Shown here piece by piece: positions 34,916-46,099 of a stretch of 64,000 nt of DNA. Under the pieces are notes generated by a model, which searched no databases, was not told the DNA's origin, and saw only the letters and a program-made list of their open reading frames with translations. This DNA is from Vicugna pacos (taxonomy: Eukaryota > Chordata > Mammalia > Artiodactyla > Camelidae). Where the stretch lies: assembly GCF_048564905.1 (NCBI RefSeq), contig NC_133019.1, forward strand, positions 9,652,501-9,716,500, written 5' to 3'. The position numbers were made by a program, and so were the translations under genes. How positions within the stretch are numbered: the stretch's first letter is position 1; each line of letters begins with the position of its first letter.

Positions 34916-35464
34916 CTCCTTGTCAGCCTCTCCTCCCCTGCCAGCATCACCTTGGATGAAACTGGGAGAATATCAGAGCAGAGATACTGACATTCCTCCT
35001 ACCCTAGAAGAGAAACCCAACTAATTATCGCTCCCCAAACCATTTCTTCATCCTGTAATAAGCAGGGGAAGGACATCTGTCAAGAGGCAAAGATTGGGCC
35101 GGTGATTGGGATGGGACCTGGGGACCAGCGCTGCAAGGCTACATCTGTGCCCGTGATACATCCTGCACGGTTTTCACTGCTACTCGTGGAACGTGAGCCG
35201 GACCGGAAAGCAGCAGGACGGCCACCAGATTTGCTGAAGAAAAATGGGTAATAAAGAGGATGACTGCAATCCACTTGACACGTCCAATCAAGGATGCTGT
35301 GTCCCTTAGGGTAGCTGAAGGTCAAAAACACCAACTTCTTTAACGGTCACTTCTGCAACAGAGTCTGTTTATTCAACATTAGCGCAGAAAGATGGGGGTG
35401 GGATGCAGGGAGGTCAGGAAGAAATTCTATGCGTAGAAGCTGCAGTTGGCTAACATCTACTGGT

Positions 35465-35655
35465 ACGCATTTGTCAAAGGGTAGCCTGCAGACCACCAGC
35501 ATTATAATCATCTATCCGGGTGCTAGCTAAGAAGATGCAGACACCTGGAATGTACCTCGTCTTACTAACTCAGACTTTATAGCTGTGGGGTCTAGGAATG
35601 TGCATTTTAAGCACCGATGGTCATTCTTGTGCACACTGGGTTTGAGAAGTCCTAT
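35465..35655 (+). repeat. MER5A-type hAT-Charlie element
   Basis: Contains 'atctatccgggtgctagcta', 'cttactaactcagactttat', 'ggaatgtgcattttaagcac' and a tttgagaag terminus. The order and about 190-base length fit MER5A. Confidence 0.65.
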
Positions 35656-35989
35656 CCTCCACCGGTAGCGCGTGCTGCGGAAGAAGGGGCAGCAGCCACT
35701 GCGCAGGACGCCCCAGGGCAGAATCCCTCGCTGGGCTGCGGTGGGGGCTGAGGGTGGGTGCTGGTGGCTGCAGGTGCTGTTTCCTGATGACTCAGGCAGC
35801 TGGGAGAGCCAGCCTGAGTGACGGCCGGTGGAGAAGCAGAGTTAAGGTGAAGCGGCACTCTAGGTCTGATGAGCTGTTTTTCAAGTAGAGGGTGGAATCA
35901 GGGCCACCGGCCAACTCTGCCACTGCAGGTGTCGCCTGATGGAAGTGGGCTGTTTCCGGGAGCGTCAGAAAGCAGGGCTGAGGGCCAGA

Positions 35990-36300
35990 GGAGCTTTTCC
36001 AAGACCGAGCCTGGGCTTTCTACGGAGTGGGTCTGGCCTTGGCACGAGCACTGTTCTCCCAACTACAGTGTCTCCCCATCATTCCCTCCCTGACCCTGTT
36101 TTACTTTGCCGGCAGCACTTACACTGCTGACGTACTGCATAAGTACTTGTTTGCCTGCTGCCCGTCCCCTCCTAGAACACAGGCTCCCGGAAAGCAGAAA
36201 TTGTGCCCATTTTTAACCCGCACCTAGAGGTCAGCCTGGCACACTGTAGGAACTCAAAAGATACACACTGAAAAAAAAATGAATGAATGTTCTTCCCTTC
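35990..36300 (+). repeat. L2 LINE 3' end
   Basis: Contains 'tgtctccccatcattccctc', 'acaggctcccggaaagcaga', 'ggtcagcctggcacactgta' and the gaatgaatg terminus. Confidence 0.55.
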
Positions 36301-36429
36301 ACATCCCCCAGGCACACTGGGACTCAGAAAGTCTGCCTGACAATTTTTCTACAGGCTGGCAGCTTCGTTTGTTCCAGGAATTATGAGCCTGAGGGCATGA
36401 TTTGAGTTTAATAACCCCAAATTGTACTT

Positions 36430-36570
36430 ATTTTTTCCACATCGGTCTCCCTGGCCAGACCGTAGGCCCTCTCCGTGCGGGCACTGTGCTTTTCTGGTTC
36501 TGATTCTTCCATGCCCAGCACAGTGCCTGACACGTAGGGTGGGCTCAATACATGATTTGTCACATAAAAG
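36430..36570 (+). repeat. L2 LINE 3' end
   Basis: Contains 'gaccgtaggccctctccgtg', cccagcacagtgcctgacac and 'gtgggctcaatacatgattt', an L2 terminus. Confidence 0.6.
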
Positions 36571-36769
36571 AAACGGCCATTTTGTGATACTCCATCCCAT
36601 AGTTTCTGGCCACCTACCTAACGCCGGCCCCATTCGGGAAGTTATGACAAACGATAGCTGTTGTCATTGCTTAAAGATCATGTAGCTCCGGAGAGGGCTG
36701 AACCCAAGCCTTGCAGACACAGGGATGGAGTGGCAGGAAGCAGATGTGATGGGCCTCCCAGCGCAGCCC

Positions 36770-36905
36770 ATGGTGCCACGAGGACCACCTTGGTGCCTGA
36801 TGACGCACCCTGGGCCCTCTGCTAGGTCTACCTAATCAGATTTCTGTGGGTAGAGTCTAAAAATCTGCATTTTTAACAAATTACCACCGTGATTCTGACG
36901 CATAA
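36770..36905 (+). repeat. MER5-type hAT-Charlie fragment
   Basis: Contains ctaatcagatttctgtgggt, aaatctgcatttttaacaaa and 'accgtgattctgacgcata', matching the centre and right half of MER5A. Confidence 0.6.
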
Positions 36906-36914
36906 TTGGTCATA

Positions 36915-37135
36915 ATGGTTAAGAATTTGGGCCGTAGAGTCAGAGGTCCTTGGGTTCAAAACCAGCTGCCACTGCCCAAGGCCAAGTCAGTCAGTCTCCT
37001 AAAGCCTCAGTTTCCTCACTTATAAAATGGGGATTAATAAAAGGCACCTACATTGTAGGATTAAGTGAGAAAACAAAAATGATACCCTTAATGTGGTATA
37101 TGGCCCATGGTAAGAGCTTAATGAATGAAGGTCCC
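36915..37135 (+). repeat. MIR SINE, full length
   Basis: Contains gtagagtcagaggtccttgg, gttcaaaaccagctgcc, taaagcctcagtttcctcac, ttataaaatggggattaat and a recognisable 3' tail, ending just before the minisatellite. Confidence 0.9.
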
Positions 37136-37136
37136 T

Positions 37137-37260
37137 ATGATGATGATGGTGGAGGTGGTGAGGATGATGATGGTGGTGATGGTGAAGGTGATGATGGTGG
37201 AGGTGGTGAAGATGATGATGGTGGAGGTGGTGAAGACGATGATGAAGAAGACAATGATTC
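37137..37260. repeat. GATGATGGTGGAGGTGGT minisatellite
   Basis: About five imperfect units of roughly 24 bases built on gatgatgatggtggaggtgg. The repeat starts at the 3' end of a MIR. Frames across it give Asp/Gly or His-rich strings with no protein meaning. Confidence 0.9.
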
Positions 37261-38120
37261 TGCCACCCCTTCATTGGTACTTTCCCTTGTTCAGACACTG
37301 ATAGTCAGGAAACTCTTCAATATGTCTGCTTCTTGCTGTAATTAGTGCATCATTCCCTATTTCTCAAGCTTTTTTTAAGGATGGAGAAAAGATACACTAA
37401 GAATAAAGAGCTGATTATTAGGGTGATGGTGAAATTGGGACACCTTCAGAGAGGTACTTGAAGAGACTGCCAGAATCTCTGTTTCCTCTGATGTAGGAGA
37501 ATCAGAGGAAAAGAGAATGAGAAGGTTAATGGAGGAGCATGAGAAAGGAGTAGGGACTTGTAAGGAGCTCCAGCGGACAAAGCATCCCTGAGCTGACGGA
37601 ATACACAGGCAGCAGACAGGAGAGGAGGGGTGTGATTGGGATGGTGGGGGGCGGAGATGGGTTGGTCAGAAAAGAGCTGACAGGAGAGAGCTGGCCATCC
37701 ATTCTAATGCTGAAGGGATTCCTCAGCCCCCATGGGATCTGATCTGTGTGTGACCGGTAAGCAACCTGGAATCTAACACTGGCTCCAAGGTTAGGGCGAG
37801 ATTCAGGGAGCAGAATAAACCAAACAGTGGAAAGGCCTCCTTCCATGACGCCCCCTTGCCTCCTCTCTCCCGGCATAAGGCACAGTTACCGCCCTCTTGG
37901 TATTTTGCTGGGGCTGTGGTCCCTGACCACACTGGCTGATCCTGGTCCAGGAAGGAGGGAAGCCAGTGCCTGTGGGGAGCCTTGCCCAGGACACAGCCTG
38001 TTGCTCTTGGGGATGACTGAGCATAGGAGGCCATCCTGAGTGCCAAGGAGGAATGAGCTGGGGACAGGGAAAGGGACAAGGAGGAGGGATCCACCACCAC
38101 AGCAGCACAGCTAGCCTTAC

Positions 38121-38225
38121 CTGCCGAAAACCATTCCTCGTGAACTGTAAGATTTTCAAGGCATAGTTGGACCTCTGGCCTTTGCTGTTGAATTCAATGT
38201 GGCCGGTGAGACCTTCCAATTCTAC
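38121..38225 (-). CDS. GRIK4: GRIK4 exon: late amino-terminal domain
   Basis: Encodes 35 residues starting [13 protein letters not shown] and ending [11 protein letters not shown]. In the family this segment ([17 protein letters not shown]) belongs to the second lobe of the LIVBP-like amino-terminal domain of kainate receptors, which governs subunit assembly in the extracellular space. It is identical to human GRIK4 as remembered. The acceptor is ctcttggacag|GTAGAA, so the exon itself begins with GT. The donor is CAG|gtaagg. Length is 105 nt, phase 0 at both ends. It lies only 887 bases after the preceding exon, the shortest intron in the window. Confidence 0.97.
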
Positions 38226-39112
38226 CTGTCCAAGAGAGAGTGAGTTACAGCACCAACTAGGCCCCGTGTTCCAAGTGGCCCCAAGCAAGCATCCCACTGT
38301 GCTAGCTAGGGATGCACCAGAAAGGGGAAGCCATCAGGATGCATTCTCCTGTCTACCTCTTGGCTGCAGGGTCTCAAGCCTATGAAAGTGATGTCTCTGG
38401 AACCAATTCAGACTTGGCCAGGGCTTGAGGAGGAAAGGAGGCCACACACCCAATGACCTCGCAGCTGCTGCATAAACCAACACGATGCCAAGATGCCAGC
38501 TCTAGCTCGGGTCCCCCTGAGCTCCTCCTCCACGCCTCTGGCTGTGTTTATCCTCCTTGGGCAGCTGCTCACCCACTCCAGCTTGCAAAAAGTCAGGATG
38601 ATCTGACTCTAAATGCAAAATCCCAGCCACTGTGCACCAGGCTGCTCTGCCTGGTGATGGCTTCTTTGTGGGCGGGAATCCCTGTCCATCCCACCAGAGG
38701 CCTCATGGCTGGGAGAACACTGGGGAGAGCCAGCACCAAGCCAGAAGCACTGAGCCTGCAACTCCCTGAGGGATCACGGTCTGCGGCAGCATGATCCATC
38801 CCCGTTTATGCAGAGCTTTGCAGGGACCGCTTCTGAGCCAAGGGGACAAATTCCAAGCCCGGAATCCAGAGACCCTCTAATAGTCTGAGGCACCAGGGCC
38901 ACTGCCTTGTAAACCAACTTGCTGTAGATTCTCAGTGATTTTTAAGGATTAGGGGACAAATGTGACCCACGATTCCCAGATGGGGTCACTGCAGATGGCT
39001 GTTTCACCTGGGACTGTAGTGTCCCGAGGGGACCTGGAGGACAGGGGCCTTGAACAGTATCCCCCAGTCCCCCAGGCTGGGCGTGGCCTGCAGGGCCCCA
39101 GCCGCCCCTCAC
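38226..39112 (-). other. GRIK4: GRIK4 intron, 887 bases
   Basis: Short phase-0 intron between the exons at 39113-39265 and 38121-38225. I recognise no repeat in it. Confidence 0.93.
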
Positions 39113-39265
39113 CATGCGCAGGTAGTTCATGAGGCTGGTGCCATGCTGCCAGATCTGGGCCGAGCCGCAGGACAGGGGCTTCACGCCGATCTCCTGGCTC
39201 CGGTTCAGCTCCTGCACCGCGGTCACCACGGCATAAACGGCGTCAAACAGCAGGGCCGAGGACAG
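39113..39265 (-). CDS. GRIK4: GRIK4 exon: amino-terminal domain
   Basis: Encodes 51 residues beginning [17 protein letters not shown] and ending [20 protein letters not shown] is the helix conserved in the amino-terminal domain of all kainate subunits, and the NRS sequon at exon residue 21 is a predicted glycosylation site. A cysteine at residue 33 (LSCGS) corresponds to the family position expected to pair in a disulfide; this is inferred. The sequence is identical to human GRIK4 as remembered. The acceptor gccctctcccag|CTGTCC is preceded by an unusually long pyrimidine run, and the donor is ATG|gtgagg. Length is 153 nt, phase 0 at both ends. Confidence 0.97.
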
Positions 39266-39366
39266 CTGGGAGAGGGCAGAGAGCGGGGCAGAGGGAGGAA
39301 ATGACGGGTGTAAAGGAAAGAAAGGGAAAGGGGGAAGAAAAGAGAAGAGGAGGAAGAGAGAAAAGC
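39266..39366 (-). promoter_or_regulatory. GRIK4: Extended polypyrimidine tract at a GRIK4 acceptor
   Basis: The plus strand is almost all purine from the exon border to about 39366, so the pre-mRNA has roughly 100 nt of pyrimidine-rich sequence upstream of the acceptor at 39265. Such tracts bind U2AF and, when long, PTB. The effect on splicing here is inference. Confidence 0.6.
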
Positions 39367-42300
39367 GTAACAAAGAAGTAAGGGTGTGTCTCTGATGCTG
39401 TTGGCCCACCGCCTGTCTCTGGGCCGACTCCGCTTCCCCTAAGAGTCCAGGGGCTGGCCCAAGGAGACAATGGTGGCCAAGGCCTCTCTGAAATTGGACC
39501 ATCAAGCCATGGCTTTGGGCCCCAGATTATTTCAAGAGTATCCCTTTCTCTCCTCGCTCCACTGATCTGAGAGACTCCTGAGAAGGGGGCTCTCTTCTCC
39601 ATCCCACTGCCCTTCCCCTGGCAGCCGAGCTCCTTCTTCAGTTGATTCGAGGCTCACCTGGATGCTTCTCGGCAAGACTACAACTGTCCTTGTCCTTTGC
39701 ACATAATTCATTTCCCCCCGAGCACATGTGGCTCCTTTATTAATGGACCTCTCACGTTTCCCTGCCAAAGGACATATGGAAATTACGAACGCTAAAGACG
39801 CCCTTTCCAGCTCGGACAAGCATCTACGTGAGGGGAGTTAGCGACCCCTACTGACACCGGCTTTTCCATCCTTCCGTTTGGCTATTTAAATGATTCTGTA
39901 AACTAATTTCTGTCCCAGCGTCTCCCTTGCCTCCCAGTTAATCTCTCCGTGCTGAGATTCTCAAAATCAGCGCGTGTCAGAACTAGAAGGGGTCCTGGAA
40001 ACCAACCAGTCCAACTCAGAGGACTTCAGACAGGATGGGAGCAGACTGCAACCCAGCTGCCCTTTCTCCAGGCTCATTCCCCGCCCCCTCCCATCCACTG
40101 CCTGCAGCAATGTCTTTCCCCCTCCCTTCCCGACAAGGCTCCTCTTGAGACGCCAGGGTATGTCATTGCTCCACCAGAATTATTCGTGCCTCGCCTCCCA
40201 GGACAGCGTGAGGCAGTCTTTCTAGATGCAGTTACCTTCTCAACAGCAGACAAGAGCATGAGGCTCTTGGGCCAGAGCTGGGGGCAGGGAAGGGCGGTGG
40301 ACAGGCCTCTCTGCTGCCCCAGGTTTGGTCATCACGCAGTTTGCCTCCCAATCTGACTGGCTGTTTGTCGTCAAGTTAGCCTCTCAGTTAAGAGCACCCG
40401 GAGCCTCTGCTGGCACAGGACTACAAGGCGGCCGCGGAAGGGAACCACCTGTTGCCTGCACAGCACCCATTCTCCTCTGCCTCCTCCCCAACAGAACCCC
40501 CGCTTCCTTCAGGTGTCCTCCCTTCCCCCACGCAGCCACGTGCTTCAGGGGTAGCTGTCCCAGCACACGACCCAGCCCGAGCTGTCAGGTGAGCCTGGCT
40601 GACCCAAGAGTCATCCCATCCCCCTGCCAGTACGCGATTCGGCACTGGGCAGATGGCCCGATTCTGACCAATGAGACACAAGCTGAGGCTTGGAGCAAGG
40701 GGCTGCTTCTCGCAAGAGCTTCCTGTCTCTACAAGAGGCAGTCCGTCCTCCTCTGGACACTGCTTGCTCTGGATATGACGCCCGGACCTGCGGCATCCAT
40801 CCTGGCTCCAGCCTGAGGAAGAAGCTGACACCAAGGGCACAGAGCAGAGATGCAAAGAACCTGGGTTTCCAGTGACGATGCTCTGGAATCTGCCCTATGT
40901 CTGGACTTGCTGTGAGATGAGATAACACATTTTCCTTTTCGCAAGAGGCAGTTTAATTCTGGTTTTGCATTACTGGGAGCTCAGAGCACCCTGTCTGGTT
41001 GGTGCTGGAGGCCCTGGAGAACCCTTGCTCTCGGTGGCATTGGTGCCCCAGGCCCCCAGATAGGCCTGGCCTCATCCCCTCTCTAAGGCCCCTTCTCCCG
41101 AGGCTGCGCGCTGGTCCCCGGACCCCCTCATCACTGCAGACTAGCAGACACAGTTTACCACGCCATTTCTCACTTCCTCCCACCAGGCCCCAAGCTCTTT
41201 CCTGCCACATGGTTGTCACTATTCCCACTCTGTCTGGGACGTGGTTTTCTTGGCTGATGCTCCATTATTAGCAAATGGTCCAGATGCTGGGAGATCGGTC
41301 TGTGGCTGTTTGTAGCGTTCTTTGGCATCCTGAACTCCTGGGCTGGCAAGATTCTTCGAGTGCGTCTAGTAATCACAACTCCAGCAAGGGGTGCTGGGGG
41401 GCCTTCGGAGAAGTGACATGGGTGGCATGTCCCCAGCGTGCTCTAGGATTCTTGGGTCCTTTCAGTGGTTCAGCCTGGGCTGATTCTTGATGAGACCTCC
41501 TAAGCCCTGAACATCTTCTTTCCCCAGCTCAGTCTCCTGAGGGTCCTCGGTACGTAATCAGACAGCTCCTCTCTCGCAGGCTCCTGGCAGTCAGCCCAGA
41601 ACTCTTACGTGGATCCTCCAGCTGCTTCTCTAAGACCCTGTCCCCCATCCACGCTCTTCCAGCTTATCCCCCTCCCACCCGTTGCCAATCTCCTCCCCTC
41701 AGCCAATGTCACCTCCAGTGGTCTGAAAGCCCGTAATCTTTGCCACACCAACTTTTCCGTCTCATCCCGGATGTCCATCCTGAAGCATCTTTTTGCTCTC
41801 CTAATTGCCTTCTCCCTATTATTTACTAATTTAGCTCTGGAAAGCATTTGAGACTGCAGATGGGGAAAAATTTTGGTACCCGAAGGCTCTCCATCCTTGT
41901 CTCCACTGCTGGGTCCGCAGTGCCCACTGTCTCTGCTTCTTCCCGTGGTCCCCCCTGCTTCCCTTTCATGAGCCCTTGATGTCTTTCTTGGGCTTCTGGC
42001 CCCCATCGGCGTGTGCGTGCCTCTGGGCCTTGTCTCTGCTTCTCCTGTCCCTGTCGTTTCTACATATTAAGCCCCCCTAATGGCTCAATTCTCATTTAAA
42101 ATCCTCTTCCTTTCTTGGCTCCAGAATGTTGCTTGGCAAACACCCTGGACTCTCTTGTTTTTATATTTTCATTTGTTTCTTCATTGTTATCTTCTTTTGA
42201 GCTGTTTGTAAATTGTTCAGGGGAATGAAAGACTCTGTATAAATTAAGATGACTCAATCTGACTCAGAGAATAGTGGCTGAGTCTCTCCCTCACTCACTG

Positions 42301-42844
42301 AAATAAAAATAAGAATACCTTCTAAACACACACCTGTATTTCTCATCTCCCTGCCCCCTCCCCGAATCGCTGGACTCCCAGAGTCCTGTTGGATGTTCAT
42401 TTGTCTCTGAACTTCTGTTGCTTAAACTCTGCCCCCCCCCAAAATACCAGGATAGGAACCATTAAAATTTCATGGAATAGTTCATACAATCTGGGCTTTA
42501 TTCAATGAAATAAACACTTAATTACAAACATCTGTTTTAGCCTCAATTCTAATTACTTAATCTAGCCATCTGTAATTTTAATGATTTTCCATGATTTTTG
42601 TTCTTTGCCGGGTGATGAATGGGAGTGGCACGTGAAACGAGCGGGAGTGGGTGTCTCCCTTCACGACACTGTCTCCTGCTTGCCTGTCACCGGCCAGAAG
42701 GGGGTGGTGGCTCGCTGGCAGCCACCTGGCAGGCACTGAGCTTTCTCTTGTGGCCGCCCCTCAATTTAGCCACTCCCTCTCTGTGCCCTGGGAACCGGGC
42801 CCCCGTTCCAGCAAGCTCCATCTGGAACACCGTCGGCTGACTGG

Positions 42845-43085
42845 GAAGTTAAGGAAGAGAAGGAGACACACTCAAGTTGGGAGGAAAAGAAAGAAGAGAG
42901 AAGAAAGTGACAAGAGAGGAGAGAAAGAGGAGCCGAAAGAGAACGAGAAAGGAAGGAGGTGATGGTGACAGAGGAAGGTGGAAAGGGAAGAGTGAGCGGA
43001 GGAGGTGAGAAGGAAAAGGGGGAGGAGGAGGCTGATGGGGAGAGGACTGGGCAGGGGAGAGGGCGATGGAGGAGAGCAAGGGCCA
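42845..43085. repeat. Long purine-rich (GA) tract
   Basis: About 240 bases of GAAA, GAGG and GGAG with isolated pyrimidines on the plus strand. It encodes Arg/Lys/Glu-rich chance frames on one strand and Ser/Leu/Phe/Pro on the other. Mirror-like segments could favour triplex (H-DNA) structure. Confidence 0.85.
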
Positions 43086-43449
43086 GAGACCGGGTCCCAC
43101 CGCGACCACAGCCTCTTTCGAAAGCTGGATGGGGAGACAAGCCAGGCTGTGCTTTCCTGGAACTGGTTATGTGTCGCCTTCCAGCTCCCCAGCAAATGAA
43201 AGAGCTGGCTCTTTGTGCTGGGAATTTCCGCCCCCAAAGAGACGGGAAGAGGCACCGCTTTCCAAAAGGTAGATGCCGAGGTGAGACGCCCCGAGGAAGA
43301 TATGTTGCTGCTGGAGGCTGTGAGCTTCACATGCTCTTCGAGGTGAGGAGTTCCTACGTCACTTTCCCTTCCTCCTCAGAGGCCAGAGAGACCGTAGCTG
43401 GAAGGTTCTATGAGCTGCAATGGAGCACCGTCCTCTGGAGGCCCTCCAC

Positions 43450-43560
43450 AGGCCACCTGGCTCTCCTGTGCCTCGGTTTCCTCATTTGTCAAAAGGGGTG
43501 CATGGCCACTCTTGTCTGTTATTAGGATGCTGTGAGGAGGAAGAGGAGGTCCAGGGAGGT
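43450..43560 (+). repeat. MIR SINE fragment
   Basis: Contains tgtgcctcggtttcctcatt, tgtcaaaaggggtgcatgg and aggatgctgtgaggagg, the MIR core and start of its 3' region. Confidence 0.65.
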
Positions 43561-44074
43561 GATTCCAAGCATCAGTGGTTCAGCACGCTTCGGCTCTGTG
43601 CCAGGCGAGAGCCAGTGAAGGAGGGCACGTCTCCCAGGCTCGAGAGGACGCATGCCCTTTCAATGGTAAGAAAACCAAGGGGCTTGACTAAGAGAACGCA
43701 GACGGAAGCAGGCAGAGAATCTGTGACCCAGGACTGCCTGGCCCCTCCGGCGACCAGTTCTAGGTCTAAGGCTCACATGTCTTCTCCCCACACCACCCCT
43801 CCCCTTGGAAATAACCTGCAGTGGGCATGGCACAACCTAATTTTACTCTTGTCTCCGCCCCCCAGCCCGGAGGGAGCCTCCAGAGAACCCTTCCTTCTCC
43901 AGATGTCCCCCAGAATTCTTGGGGGGCATAGGATGCTGAGGTCTTGGGAAGTCCGAGAGTGGACTGAGAAAGAGAAGAATGAATTTTGTGTTCTACATCT
44001 TTTAAACTGCCTGGGGCTGCACCCTATCCCGAGTAAGGAGCACGTCGGTGTCTGGCCCCCTCCCCACCCTGAGA

Positions 44075-44330
44075 CCTTCATACCTGCATGGTGTCCCACC
44101 TGCAGTCAATGAGCAGCACGGAGGTTTTTGCTCCCCCCTCCTCCGGAAAGCCTTCCCTGATCTCTCTAGGCAGAACTGAGGGGCTGCCCTCTGCTTCCAC
44201 GGGCACAGCGTACCCATCAGAACCGCTGGCCTCGAGGCAGAGGCAGACCTTGCTCCCCACGCTGCGGACCCCAGAGGACAGCACCTGTGGCTTTTTTCTG
44301 TGATGGACTGTGGGCTGGAACCCCATCCTT
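44075..44330 (+). repeat. L2 LINE fragment (diverged)
   Basis: Contains 'cctccggaaagccttccctg' and atctctctaggcagaactga, which resemble the L2 segment encoding gaggccttccctgacc. Decay makes the ends uncertain. Confidence 0.4.
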
Positions 44331-44934
44331 CACCCCGCTCTGCGCTCAGGCCCTTTGCACAGGACTATATTTTTTCCTCTAAAAGGGTAGAGTCTGTTTC
44401 TTACTCCCTGACTCCTGGTTTGTGGGTGTGGTTTTCTTTGGCAATAAAATGAGGTGGAGGTCACCGTGTGCCTGCTCTGGGAGCCCAGGACTACAAGGAG
44501 GTCCTGTGCCTTCTGCTTGCTTTGCTGCCCCTCTGCCACCAGCATGAGCGTGCCCCAGGCTAGCCTAGGCCAGGAGGATGAGAGGTACCTGGAGCAGAGC
44601 TGCCCCCGCCGCCGACCCCCTCATGCTGAGTGAGCTCAGCCAGGTCAGCAGAGCTGCCGGGCGCTCCAGCCTCGCTCAGCTGATCTTTAGCGGACCCTCA
44701 GGTACACGAGCTACAGAAATGTTCATTGTTGTAAGCTAGAGAGATTTGGGAGTTGGTCATTCCACAGCATTTCTGTTGCAAAAGCCACCTGATATATTTA
44801 CTAATGCCTCTCATAGTGTCTGGCAGGTGGAATGTTAAAGAAACTCATTTGATGGAGAACTATAAATTGAAGATGGAATCATATCCCATTTTATCTTCAA
44901 AAGGATCCTCTAAGATGGTCAAGCATAATTAGCC

Positions 44935-45070
44935 CAAAATTACAGATAAAGAATCTGAGGCCCAGAAGGGTTACTTAGCTTCCTAAGATCACATAGCAAG
45001 AAAACACCAAGGCCAGTATCTGAAGCCAGATCCTGTGTGTCCAAGGCCCACCCTCTTTCCAGGACATGTG
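44935..45070 (-). repeat. MIR SINE
   Basis: Contains 'attacagataaagaatctga', ggcccagaagggttacttag and aagatcacatagcaagaaa, reversed MIR core with part of the head. Confidence 0.75.
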
Positions 45071-45836
45071 AGCACGGCCAGAGCCGGCCCCACAGCCCTG
45101 TGAAAGGCACTGCCTGGCTGTGGTGTCAGTACTTTACAAGCCACCCCACCAGATGCCACGGGCCTCCCATCTGCCTGCTTGCGCTCAATGGGAAGATGAA
45201 TGGAAGGGCTGAGACTCTCAGAGAGAAACTGGCAATGTGGCACCGGGACCTTTAATTTCAAGAGGCCAGACGCTGGATGCGGAACAGCTCAGGCTGGAGA
45301 GGAGGTCGCAGGTTTTGTTCCTCTCCTAATACTGTGCTGGGAGCCTTTGAAGTGTGTCAACACCTCATCACATCACTGGAGTGATGACTGCAAGCTCCAC
45401 AGACCAGACCAGGAGCACAGGGCTGGTACTCCTGATTTGGGGGATGCGCCTGGTCCTACCCACGACCCTGTGCTTAAGACGTCCTCACCGCCCCTTAGGC
45501 CACCTAACGGGGGTGAGAACTTCCTTTCTTCAGATGTTTCACCCTGCCGAGCCAAATCCTTCCTATGGATTTATTCCTCTTTCAGGTCTCAAATATCTTG
45601 TTGGGATGTGCTCTGTAACCTTGAGAACTTTGCAACTCAAGTTCTCACACCGCCTTCTCCCATCCGGTTCCCTGATCAAAGCTTTGACCCTTTAGAAAAT
45701 TACATGAGCGTCACATAAGCTGCCTCAAGGGATTTTGGGAGGCTTAACTGTAACTCGGGTAGGACAGATCTAAAAAGCCAAGCAATCCTGTCTCCTGAGA
45801 ACCTGCCTTTTAATACATGGACATGATTAGACATTC

Positions 45837-45934
45837 TTTTTTTTTCTTTAATGGAGGTACTGGGGATTGAACCCAGGACCTCATGCATGCTGAGCACACG
45901 CTCTACCGCTGAGCTATATCCTCGCCCACGAGCA
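45837..45934 (-). mobile_element. Vic-1-type camelid SINE, copy 2
   Basis: On the minus strand it reads gcgaggatatagctcagcgg, gtcctgggttcaatcccc and agtacctcc, then an A-rich tail seen as a T run at 45837-45850. The flanks gattagacattc and gagcagacgttc agree at 9 of 12 positions and may be a decayed target duplication. It lacks the longer body of the other two copies. Confidence 0.88.
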
Positions 45935-46099
45935 GAGCAGACGTTCCTGACCTGCCTCCCAGAGTAAGGACATCAGACCCAAAGGAGAACAGCCAAGGAA
46001 ACCTTTGACTCCATCACACACACAGCATGGGAGGCAAGAGCAGGGAGGAAGAAGACGGGTGAGGCTCTCCGGACAAGCTTCAACCAGGGCCGTGGTCCA

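Larger units (their letters stand above)
16638..38120 (-). other. GRIK4: GRIK4 intron, the largest complete one in the window
   Basis: 21,483-base phase-0 intron. It carries most of the transposon record of the window: MIR, L2, L3/CR1, MER5, a nested L2-hAT-SINE block, two L1 ends, a Tigger-like element and a minisatellite. I recognise nothing in 28400-29780, 31400-32990 or 37270-38120. Short TAAT/ATTA-rich, non-repetitive patches (for example 19495-19640) are candidate regulatory DNA only. Confidence 0.9.

Noticed and set aside
36950-37345. 131-residue frame with an Asp/Gly-rich repeat
   Set aside because: It runs from a MIR into a minisatellite; the acidic repeat is a by-product of GATGGTG units.
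42872-43330. Ser/Phe/Leu-rich frame resembling a secreted or membrane protein
   Set aside because: It is the pyrimidine-strand translation of the homopurine tract, and hydrophobicity follows from composition.
43420-44112. 230-residue plus-strand open frame, the longest in the window
   Set aside because: It crosses a MIR fragment and intron DNA, has no recognisable domain, and is antisense to GRIK4 without splice or promoter support.
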